DNA of 64,000 nt from Micropterus salmoides. Lineage: Eukaryota; Chordata; Actinopteri; Centrarchiformes; Centrarchidae. Every line of letters begins with the position of its first letter. The first letter of the stretch is position 1. The translations under genes and the position numbers were made by a program. Of the stretch, positions 1 through 7,305 are shown one piece after another. The notes beneath the pieces are model-generated. The model searched no databases. It saw nothing but the letters and a program-made list of their open reading frames with translations, and was not told the origin of the DNA. The stretch spans positions 53,647 to 117,646 of the forward strand of contig NW_024041228.1 of NCBI RefSeq assembly GCF_014851395.1, in the 5' to 3' direction.

Positions 1-1404
1 GGACACATATTTTTCCAACATTCAAAAGTCCGTAACTTCTCACAGAAACGTCCCAGAGACCCCAAATTTGGAACACAGGTAGTTGGCCAGGCCTAGAATA
101 AGGTCACGTGGTCAAATTTTAAGCAAGATGTCTAGAATTTCTTTGGGCCGGCATGGACATCCCAGCTCAGGATGGTGTTAGACTCGACACGTCAGACAGC
201 CTGTGCAAAATTTGGTCAGATTGGAGCCACTTTTTTTTCTAAAAGTGCCAGGGCTGCAGATATTTCATATGTTGTCGCCACTGCCAAATGGGGCGTGGCG
301 GCCTCATTTCGGGCCCCCTAGCCCCTTGGGTTGCAGCGTAAGGGGCGCTTGAATTGTTGACCCAAGTGTCAAAAAGTTTCCCAACTGGACGCTCCAGCTG
401 CAAAATCCCTCGTTAAGGCCTTTTGGCCAGATCAAGCACCCCCCGTGGGATTCGGGGGTAAGGCGCGCATGTGTTCCCGAACATCGCCAACGGTCCGCTT
501 TGTCCCCATTCAAGTGATGCCAAGTGTCGACTACATTGACACCGTGTCACGTTTTTGACAATGGCAATACCTTGCAATTCATTTTTCCGTCCAAACGGGA
601 ACATAATCCTTATCCAGGTCATGACACCACTGTAACCGGCTGCTCCTGAGTATGTACTGCACGGTGCTGAATCGGACCGGTGACCTCAGGTACGGTGTCG
701 GTTATTGAGCTTTTATCACTGCACAGCCTCGCTGGCGTCTGTCACACAATGTTATTTGTTAAATGGTGAATGTTCTGTACTTGTACATCGCGTTCCTGAT
801 CTTCCAACCACTCAAAGCGCTTTTACACTACGTCACATTCACTGCACGGCCCGGAATTGAACTGCCGACGTCGGGTGCGTGAGTCGGACACGCTGACGAG
901 GAGGCTTAAACCCATGCATCATGTAAAGTGTTGGGTAGTGAGGTTTTCTCACAGCACAACCTTGCTGGCTTCCGTCACACTCACCCCCGTAAACCTCGCT
1001 CCCATCCGAGTCACGGCCCCAGTGTAACCGGCTTCTTCTGAATACGTACTGCACGGCCCTGCATCGACCGGCGACCTGAAAAAAATTGCATGTAAAAGGA
1101 ACACCGAAGTTGCACTTGAATGTAATAAATAAGTTACTTTTTTTTTTTTTTACAGAAATAGGATGCACGTTGCTGAGTAGCACTGTGCCCAAGATAAATT
1201 TCCCCTCTACGACAATAAAGTGTCTATTCTATTCTCTATGCTATTATTTTTACCAGGGAGGCCAGAGGTCAACCGATGATTTTTTTAGCCACAAGCTTAT
1301 TTTCTTACCAGTGCTGTCGTGTTAGCAGGAAGAGATCTTCTGAGAAAAACTGCAACTAAACCAACACTTGGGTCTTATACACACATCATCAAAGGCATTC
1401 GACC

Positions 1405-1690
1405 TTTGATGATGTCATGACATTCAAAATTCAAAGTAAAAAAAGAATTTAAAAGAAAACATTCTAACCTTTGGGACTTCTTTTAGGTCTTATTAGAAAC
1501 TTGTTAACATTCAAAATTCAGAATGGGGATTGGTTAATAGTCATACTTTGATGATGTCATGACATTCAAAATTCAAAGTAAAAAAAAGAATTTAAAAGAA
1601 AACATTCTAACCTTTGGGACTTCTTTTAGGTCTTATTAGAAACTTGTTAACATTCAAAATTCAGAATGGGGATGTGGTTAATAGTCATAC
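1405..1690 (+). repeat. Tandem duplication of 143-bp module, unit 1
   Basis: Two copies, 1405-1546 and 1547-1690. Each begins TTTGATGATGTCATGAC and ends AATAGTCATAC. The first copy ends GGGGATTGG, the second GGGGATGTGG. Only the first copy is preceded by the left arm of the hairpin. Confidence 0.96.
1420..1520 (+). repeat. 14-bp direct repeat ACATTCAAAATTCA within the 143-bp module
   Basis: ACATTCAAAATTCA occurs at 1420-1433 and again at 1507-1520, 87 bp apart, inside one module copy. A related ACATTCAAAAG lies near 1981. Such short direct repeats could promote slippage of this AT-rich segment. Confidence 0.7.
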
Positions 1691-2074
1691 TTAATAAATT
1701 ACCATGATTCCATTTGTCAACTCAATTGTCAGAAAGGTTCCCAAATGGACCCTCACGGTTCAGAAGGCCTCGTTGAGGTCATTTGGCCAGATTCCTACAC
1801 CTTAAACAGCAGTTCGACGGCTGCAGCTTTCAGTGCCTGAAATTAGGTGTAACAGTGAACACCTGACATCAATTTGGTGTCCCTGGGTGCATTCCAAGGT
1901 GCCCAAATACCTGCCCAAATTTCAAAAGGTCGCCAGGTGTCCCTTATGTCAAAATTGACAATTGGGACACATATTTTTCCAACATTCAAAAGTCCGTAAC
2001 TTCTCACAGAAACGTCCCAGAGACCCCAAATTTGGAACACAGGTAGTTGGCCAGGCCTAGAATAAGGTCACGTG

Positions 2075-2080
2075 GTCAAA
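2075..2080. promoter_or_regulatory. CACGTG E-box-like palindrome (reference unit)
   Basis: CACGTG occurs in GGTCACGTGGTCAA, kept in long and short units alike (for example near 108, 11177 and 63017). CACGTG is the core site of bHLH factors such as Myc/Max and USF. Binding here is not shown; a 6-bp palindrome is weak evidence by itself. It lies left of the short-class deletion and therefore survives in all four classes. Confidence 0.35.
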
Positions 2081-2144
2081 TTTTAAGCAAGATGTCTAGA
2101 ATTTCTTTGGGCCGGCATGGACATCCCAGCTCAGGATGGTGTTA

Positions 2145-2186
2145 GACTCGACACGTCAGACAGCCTGTGCAAAATTTGGTCAGATT
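2145..2186 (+). repeat. P3, diverged internal paralog of P1/P2 (reference unit)
   Basis: GACTCGACACGTCAGACAGC followed by CTGTGC and TTTGGTCAGATT aligns with the second half of P2 (3569-3614) with small gaps. Shared anchors are TCAGA, GCCT and TTTGGYCAGATT. The most diverged of the three P copies; confidence is limited because the alignment was made by eye. Confidence 0.55.
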
Positions 2187-2284
2187 GGAGCCACTTTTTT
2201 TTCTAAAAGTGCCAGGGCTGCAGATATTTCATATGTTGTCGCCACTGCCAAATGGGGCGTGGCGGCCTCATTTCGGGCCCCCTA

Positions 2285-2310
2285 GCCCCTTGGGTTGCAG
2301 CGTAAGGGGC
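2285..2310. repeat. 7-bp-stem inverted repeat GCCCCTT/AAGGGGC
   Basis: Arms 2285-2291 and 2304-2310 are perfectly complementary around a 12-base loop. Present in long units only. Could form a small cruciform or RNA hairpin; no terminator is implied because there is no following T-run. Confidence 0.5.
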
Positions 2311-2319
2311 GCTTGAATT

Positions 2320-2403
2320 GTTGACCCAAGTGTCAAAAAGTTTCCCAACTGGACGCTCCAGCTGCAAAATCCCTCGTTAAGGCCTTTTGGCCAGATCAAG
2401 CAC
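2320..2403 (+). repeat. P1, internal diverged duplicate (reference unit)
   Basis: About 84 bp that align almost gap-free with P2 (3537-3622) at roughly three identical bases in four. Shared anchors are TGTCA, TTCCCAA, TGGAC, CCTCGTT, AGG and TTTGGCCAGAT. The two copies are about 1,217 bp apart and far more diverged than whole units are from each other, so this duplication predates amplification of the array. Confidence 0.8.
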
Positions 2404-2547
2404 CCCCCGTGGGATTCGGGGGTAAGGCGCGCATGTGTTCCCGAACATCGCCAACGGTCCGCTTTGTCCCCATTCAAGTGATGCCAAGTGTCGACTACAT
2501 TGACACCGTGTCACGTTTTTGACAATGGCAATACCTTGCAATTCATT

Positions 2548-2564
2548 TTTCCGTCCAAACGGGA
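2548..2564 (+). promoter_or_regulatory. CENP-B-box-like 17-mer (reference unit)
   Basis: TTTCCGTCCAAACGGGA matches the mammalian CENP-B box YTTCGTTGGAARCGGGA at 13 of 17 positions. It matches eight of the nine bases usually regarded as essential (TTCG, A, CGGG); the mismatch is the G of TTCG, which is C here. The bases are unchanged in all 30 long units, including the degraded last one, and the motif is deleted in short units. Whether any CENP-B-like protein recognises it is unknown, and chance matches in 1.8 kb are possible. Confidence 0.4.
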
Positions 2565-2591
2565 ACATAATCCTTATCCAGGTCATGACAC

Positions 2592-2654
2592 CACTGTAAC
2601 CGGCTGCTCCTGAGTATGTACTGCACGGTGCTGAATCGGACCGGTGACCTCAGG
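2592..2654 (-). repeat. X1, first of three diverged X blocks (reference unit)
   Basis: 63 bp aligning gap-free with X2 (2984-3046) at about 50 of 60 positions. Shared anchors are GTAACCGGCT, TACTGCACGG, ATCGGACCGG and GACCT. On the minus strand it contains GGTCCGATTC, close to the Pol III B-box GGTTCRANNC. Confidence 0.85.
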
Positions 2655-2680
2655 TACGGTGTCGGTTATTGAGCTTTTAT

Positions 2681-2711
2681 CACTGCACAGCCTCGCTGGC
2701 GTCTGTCACAC
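2681..2711 (+). repeat. Y1, diverged Y block (reference unit)
   Basis: 31 bp matching Y2 (2914-2944) at 26 of 31 positions with no gaps, sharing GCACA, GCTGGC and GTCACAC. It sits between X1 and X3, giving the order X1-Y1-X3-Y2-X2. Confidence 0.8.
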
Positions 2712-2804
2712 AATGTTATTTGTTAAATGGTGAATGTTCTGTACTTGTACATCGCGTTCCTGATCTTCCAACCACTCAAAGCGCTTTTACACTACGTCAC
2801 ATTC

Positions 2805-2877
2805 ACTGCACGGCCCGGAATTGAACTGCCGACGTCGGGTGCGTGAGTCGGACACGCTGACGAGGAGGCTTAAACCC
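2805..2877 (-). other. tRNA-like (SINE-type) module X3 (reference unit)
   Basis: On the minus strand AGTTCAATTCC (2817-2827) is a good B-box match (GGTTCRANNCC). About 40 bases upstream on that strand, AAGCCTCCTCGTCAGCG resembles a degenerate A-box and D-arm (TGGCTCAGTGGTTAGCG). The order and spacing are those of tRNA-derived SINE promoters. It does not fold into a proper tRNA: acceptor stem and anticodon stem are not evident, so it is not a tRNA gene. X1 and X2 align with its right part. Interpreted as an old tRNA-derived insertion captured in the satellite; inference only. Confidence 0.45.
2829..2838. repeat. 10-bp perfect palindrome CCGACGTCGG
   Basis: Self-complementary decamer containing GACGTC, inside the tRNA-like X3. 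Intact in most long units, but changed to CCGACATCGG in units 8, 14 and 35. Confidence 0.6.
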
Positions 2878-2913
2878 ATGCATCATGTAAAGTGTTGGGT
2901 AGTGAGGTTTTCT

Positions 2914-2944
2914 CACAGCACAACCTTGCTGGCTTCCGTCACAC
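2914..2944 (+). repeat. Y2, diverged Y block (reference unit)
   Basis: Partner of Y1, 233 bp downstream. The right breakpoint of the short-unit deletion (2935/2936) falls inside this block. Confidence 0.8.
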
Positions 2945-2983
2945 TCACCCCCGTAAACCTCGCTCCCATCCGAGTCACGGCCC

Positions 2984-3046
2984 CAGTGTAACCGGCTTCT
3001 TCTGAATACGTACTGCACGGCCCTGCATCGGACCGGCGACCTGAAA
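2984..3046 (-). repeat. X2, diverged X block (reference unit)
   Basis: Partner of X1 and retained in short units. The tract CATCGGACCGG is a useful allele marker: CATCGGACCGG, CATCGAACCGG and CATCGACCGG sort the units into groups. The minus strand carries GGTCCGATGC, a weakened B-box. Confidence 0.85.
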
Positions 3047-3102
3047 AAAATTGCATGTAAAAGGAACACCGAAGTTGCACTTGAATGTAATAAAGAAGTT
3101 AC

Positions 3103-3118
3103 TTTTTTTTTTTTTTAA
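3103..3118 (+). repeat. T-run, variable length, with splice-acceptor-like end in some units
   Basis: T14 followed by AAGA here. The run varies by a few T among units, and in units 17-20 and 32 it is interrupted by one A. The end is ACAG in about 14 units, TAAG or TAAAG in about 15, and ACAC in 8. The ACAG form (for example near 38403) looks like a polypyrimidine tract plus AG splice acceptor, but the AG context is not conserved across copies. Confidence 0.7.
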
Positions 3119-3177
3119 GAAATAGGATGCACGTTGCTGAGTAGCACTGTGCCCAAGATAAATTTCCCCTCTACGAC

Positions 3178-3183
3178 AATAAA
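3178..3183 (+). promoter_or_regulatory. AATAAA polyadenylation-signal-like hexamer
   Basis: AATAAA in ACGACAATAAAGTGTC, about 60 bp right of the T-run and followed by a pyrimidine-rich TCTATTCTATTCTC stretch. Conserved in every unit that reaches this point. With the acceptor-like tract it has the layout of a 3' terminal exon or a retroposon tail; transcription is not shown. Confidence 0.4.
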
Positions 3184-3346
3184 GTGTCTATTCTATTCTC
3201 TATGCTATTATTTTTACCAGGGAGGCCAGAGGTCAACCGATGATTTTTTTAGCCACAAGCTTATTTTCTTACCAGTGCTGTCGTGTTAGCAGGAAGAGAT
3301 CTTCTGAGAAAAACTGCAACTAAACCAACACTTGGGTCTTATACAC

Positions 3347-3379
3347 ACATCATCAAAGGCATTCGACCTTTGATGATGT
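3347..3379. repeat. Perfect 13-bp-stem hairpin with 7-base loop
   Basis: ACATCATCAAAGG (3347-3359) and CCTTTGATGATGT (3367-3379) are exact reverse complements around the loop CATTCGA. The right arm is the beginning of the 143-bp module, so each duplicated module repeats the right arm without a left partner. Intact in most units; units 14 and 37 lost a C and unit 18 an A from the left arm. Equivalent positions in unit 1 are 1383-1415. Confidence 0.85.
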
Positions 3380-3536
3380 CATGACATTCAAAATTCAAAG
3401 TAAAAAAAGAATTTAAAAGAAAACATTCTAACCTTTGGGACTTCTTTTAGGTCTTATTAGAAACTTGTTAACATTCAAAATTCAGAATGGGGATGTGGTT
3501 AATAGTCATACTTAATAAATTACCATGATTCCATTT

Positions 3537-3622
3537 GTCAACTCAATTGTCAGAAAGGTTCCCAAATGGACCCTCACGGTTCAGAAGGCCTCGTTGAGGT
3601 CATTTGGCCAGATTCCTACACC
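3537..3622 (+). repeat. P2, internal diverged duplicate (reference unit)
   Basis: Partner of P1. It lies right of the 143-bp module and outside the block deleted in short units, so it is present in every class. The window's A/B/C/D copies all retain it. Confidence 0.8.
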
Positions 3623-3663
3623 TTAAACAGCAGTTCGACGGCTGCAGCTTTCAGTGCCTGAAA

Positions 3664-5483
3664 TTAGGTGTAACAGTGAACACCTGACATCAATTTGGTG
3701 TCCCTGGGTGCATTCCAAGGTGCCCAAATACCTGCCCAAATTTCAAAAGGTCGCCAGGTGTCCCTTATGTCAAAATTGACAATTGGGACACATATTTTTC
3801 CAACATTCAAAAGTCCGTAACTTCTCACAGAAACGTCCCAGAGACCCCAAATTTGGAACACAGGTAGTTGGCCAGGCCTAGAATAAGGTCACGTGGTCAA
3901 ATTTTAAGCAAGATGTCCAGAATTTCTTTGGGCCGGCATGGACATCCCAGCTCAGGATGGTGTTAGACTCGACACGTCAGACAGCCTGTGCAAAATTTGG
4001 TCAGATTGGAGCCACTTTTTTTTCTAAAAGTGCCAGGGCTGCAGATATTTCATATGTTGTCGCCACTGCCAAATGGGGCGTGGCGGCCTCATTTCGGGCC
4101 CCCTAGCCCCTTGGGTTGCAGCGTAAGGGGCGCTTGAATTGTTGACCCAAGTGTCAAAAAGTTTCCCAACTGGACGCTCCAGCTGCAAAATCCCTCGTTA
4201 AGGCCTTTTGGCCAGATCAAGCACCCCCCGTGGGATTCGGGGGTAAGGCGCGCATGTGTTCCCGAACATCGCCAACGGTCCGCTTTGTCCCCATTCAAGT
4301 GATGCCAAGTGTCGACTACATTGACACCGTGTCACGTTTTTGACAATGGCAATACCTTGCAATTCATTTTTCCGTCCAAACGGGAACATAATCCTTATCC
4401 AGGTCATGACACCACTGTAACCGGCTGCTCCTGAGTATGTACTGCACGGTGCTGAATCGGACCGGTGACCTCAGGTACGGTGTCGGTTATTGAGCTTTTA
4501 TCACTGCACAGCCTCGCTGGCGTCTGTCACACAATGTTATTTGTTAAATGGTGAATGTTCTGTACTTGTACATCGCGTTCCTGATCTTCCAACCACTCAA
4601 AGCGCTTTTACACTACGTCACATTCACTGCACGGCCCGGAATTGAACTGCCGACGTCGGGTGCGTGAGTCGGACACGCTGACGAGGAGGCTTAAACCCAT
4701 GCATCATGTAAAGTGTTGGGTAGTGAGGTTTTCTCACAGCACAACCTTGCTGGCTTCCGTCACACTCACCCCCGTAAACCTCGCTCCCATCCGAGTCACG
4801 GCCCCAGTGTAACCGGCTTCTTCTGAATACGTACTGCACGGCCCTGCATCGGACCGGCGACCTGAAAAAAATTGCATGTAAAAGGAACACCGAAGTTGCA
4901 CTTGAATGTAATAAATAAGTTACTTTTTTTTTTTTTTAAGAAATAGGATGCACGTTGCTGAGTAGCACTGTGCCCAAGATAAATTTCCCCTCTACGACAA
5001 TAAAGTGTCTATTCTATTCTCTATGCTATTATTTTTACCAGGGAGGCCAGAGGTCAACCGATGATTTTTTTAGCCACAAGCTTATTTTCTTACCAGTGCT
5101 GTCGTGTTAGCAGGAAGAGATCTTCTGAGAAAAACTGCAACTAAACCAACACTTGGGTCTTATACACACATCATCAAAGGCATTCGACCTTTGATGATGT
5201 CATGACATTCAAAATTCAAAGTAAAAAAAAATTTAAAAGAAAACATTCTAACCTTTGGGACTTCTTTTAGGTCTTATTAGAAACTTGTTAACATTCAAAA
5301 TTCAGAATGGGGATGTGGTTAATAGTCATACTTAATAAATTACCATGATTCCATTTGTCAACTCAATTGTCAGAAAGGTTCCCAAATGGACCCTCACGGT
5401 TCAGAAGGCCTCGTTGAGGTCATTTGGCCAGATTCCTACACCTTAAACAGCAGTTCGACGGCTGCAGCTTTCAGTGCCTGAAA
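3664..5483 (+). repeat. Unit 3, class A
   Basis: 1,820-bp unit. It carries the GTCCAG variant of the usual GTCTAG just left of the short-unit deletion point, shared with units 4-6, 16, 17, 29 and 30. The A-rich stretch in the 143-bp module is an uninterrupted A-run here because the usual G is missing (near 5229). The T-run ends in TAAG instead of ACAG. Confidence 0.95.
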
Positions 5484-7305
5484 TTAGGTGTAACAGTGAA
5501 CACCTGACATCAATTTGGTGTCCCTGGGTGCATTCCAAGGTGCCCAAATACCTGCCCAAATTTCAAAAGGTCGCCAGGTGTCCCTTATGTCAAAATTGAC
5601 AATTGGGACACATATTTTTCCAACATTCAAAAGTCCGTAACTTCTCACAGAAACGTCCCAGAGACCCCAAATTTGGAACACAGGTAGTTGGCCAGGCCTA
5701 GAATAAGGTCACGTGGTCAAATTTTAAGCAAGATGTCCAGAATTTCTTTGGGCCGGCATGGACATCCCAGCTCAGGATGGTGTTAGACTCGACACGTCAG
5801 ACAGCCTGTGCAAAATTTGGTCAGATTGGAGCCACTTTTTTTTCTAAAAGTGCCAGGGCTGCAGATATTTCATATGTTGTCGCCACTGCCAAATGGGGCG
5901 TGGCGGCCTCATTTCGGGCCCCCTAGCCCCTTGGGTTGCAGCGTAAGGGGCGCTTGAATTGTTGACCCAAGTGTCAAAAAGTTTCCCAACTGGACGCTCC
6001 AGCTGCAAAATCCCTCGTTAAGGCCTTTTGGCCAGATCAAGCACCCCCCGTGGGATTCGGGGGTAAGGCGCGCATGTGTTCCCGAACATCGCCAACGGTC
6101 CGCTTTGTCCCCATTCAAGTGATGCCAAGTGTCGACTACATTGACACCGTGTCACGTTTTTGACAATGGCAATACCTTGCAATTCATTTTTCCGTCCAAA
6201 CGGGAACATAATCCTTATCCAGGTCATGACACCACTGTAACCGGCTGCTCCTGAGTATGTACTGCACGGTGCTGAATCGGACCGGTGACCTCAGGTACGG
6301 TGTCGGTTATTGAGCTTTTATCACTGCACAGCCTCGCTGGCGTCTGTCACACAATGTTATTTGTTAAATGGTGAATGTTCTGTACTTGTACATCGCGTTC
6401 CTGATCTTCCAACCACTCAAAGCGCTTTTACACTACGTCACATTCACTGCACGGCCCGGAATTGAACTGCCGACGTCGGGTGCGTGAGTCGGACACGCTG
6501 ACGAGGAGGCTTAAACCCATGCATCATGTAAAGTGTTGGGTAGTGAGGTTTTCTCACAGCACAACCTTGCTGGCTTCCGTCACACTCACCCCCGTAAACC
6601 TCGCTCCCATCCGAGTCACGGCCCCAGTGTAACCGGCTTCTTCTGAATACGTACTGCACGGCCCTGCATCGGACCGGCGACCTGAAAAAAATTGCATGTA
6701 AAAGGAACACCGAAGTTGCACTTGAATGTAATAAAGAAGTTACTTTTTTTTTTTTTTAAAGAAATAGGATGCACGTTGCTGAGTAGCACTGTGCCCAAGA
6801 TAAATTTCCCCTCTACGACAATAAAGTGTCTATTCTATTCTCTATGCTATTATTTTTACCAGGGAGGCCAGAGGTCAACCGATGATTTTTTTAGCCACAA
6901 GCTTATTTTCTTACCAGTGCTGTCGTGTTAGCAGGAAGAGATCTTCTGAGAAAAACTGCAACTAAACCAACACTTGGGTCTTATACACACATCATCAAAG
7001 GCATTCGACCTTTGATGATGTCATGACATTCAAAATTCAAAGTAAAAAAAGAATTTAAAAGAAAACATTCTAACCTTTGGGACTTCTTTTAGGTCTTATT
7101 AGAAACTTGTTAACATTCAAAATTCAGAATGGGGATGTGGTTAATAGTCATACTTAATAAATTACCATGATTCCATTTGTCAACTCAATTGTCAGAAAGG
7201 TTCCCAAATGGACCCTCACGGTTCAGAAGGCCTCGTTGAGGTCATTTGGCCAGATTCCTACACCTTAAACAGCAGTTCGACGGCTGCAGCTTTCAGTGCC
7301 TGAAA
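5484..7305 (+). repeat. Unit 4, class A
   Basis: 1,822-bp unit with the GTCCAG variant and a TAAAG end to the T-run. It is nearly identical to unit 5, suggesting recent duplication of neighbouring copies. Confidence 0.95.

Larger units (their letters stand above)
1..1842 (+). repeat. Unit 1, class B, 5'-truncated by window edge
   Basis: Long unit carrying the tandem 143-bp module (1405-1690). Its first base matches position 1965 of unit 2, so about 122 bp of its left end lie outside the window and the intact length would be about 1,964 bp. The T-run near 1140 ends in ACAG, and the X2 block reads CATCGACCGG with one G fewer than most units. Confidence 0.95.
2110..2935 (+). repeat. Long-unit-specific 826-bp block (reference unit)
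   Basis: This block is present in all 30 long units and missing, with identical end points and a CACA filler, from all 8 short units. It holds P3, P1, a 7-bp-stem inverted repeat, the CENP-B-box-like motif, X1, Y1, the tRNA-like X3 and part of Y2. The left end falls in TTTCTTTG/GGCCGG and the right end in GGCTT/CCGTCAC. No extensive homology between the two ends is visible, so simple homologous deletion is unlikely. Confidence 0.9.
1843..3663 (+). repeat. Unit 2, class A (reference unit)
   Basis: Complete 1,821-bp unit used here as the reference for internal landmarks. Layout: left region with E-box (1843-2109); block absent from short units (2110-2935), which contains P3, P1, the CENP-B-box-like motif, X1, Y1 and the tRNA-like X3; Y2 and X2 (2914-3046); T14 tract and AATAAA (3103-3183); 13-bp-stem hairpin and single 143-bp module (3347 to about 3511); P2 block (3537-3622). 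Confidence 0.96.

Noticed and set aside
1086..1325. 79-residue plus-strand frame spanning the T-run
   Set aside because: The poly-phenylalanine stretch is just the T-run. The frame exists only when the T count is in phase and is missing in many units.
1405..1690. Transposon insertion with target-site duplication to explain the extra 143 bp in B units
   Set aside because: The extra segment is a direct copy of the adjacent sequence with no terminal inverted repeats or separate target-site duplication; tandem duplication is sufficient.
1843..2040. 65-residue minus-strand frame (1843-2040 and equivalents) as a conserved gene
   Set aside because: No recognisable domain. Frameshifted in units 9, 15, 34, 36 and 38 without other signs of decay relative to neighbours, so conservation is that of the satellite.
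2268..2586. Two overlapping 69-residue minus-strand open frames repeated in most long units
   Set aside because: They overlap each other in different frames, match no family I recognise, and are merged by a one-base change in some units. Their recurrence is explained by DNA repeat identity.
2857..2863. Hammerhead ribozyme core (CTGACGA), as found in some animal satellites
   Set aside because: CTGANGA is present but no stem II followed by GAAA lies downstream; the match is to a seven-base motif only.
2805..2877. Functional tRNA gene
   Set aside because: Only promoter-box-like similarity; acceptor and anticodon stems do not pair and no plausible anticodon loop is seen.
2110..2935. The 826-bp block as an autonomous mobile element
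   Set aside because: No terminal inverted repeats, long terminal repeats, target-site duplication or coding capacity at the block ends; it contains internally duplicated satellite-like modules.
2803..3069. 88-residue minus-strand frame (up to 117 residues in some units) as a small protein gene
   Set aside because: It runs through the X, Y and tRNA-like modules, its N-terminus shifts with T-run length, and it is destroyed or rebuilt by single-base changes. More likely translation of a non-coding SINE-like region.
2320..4141. Trimer of about 605 bp as the ancestor of the unit, since P2 to next P1 is about 604 bp
   Set aside because: A third copy is expected near 2924 but the sequence there (Y2 region) does not align with P1 or P2.
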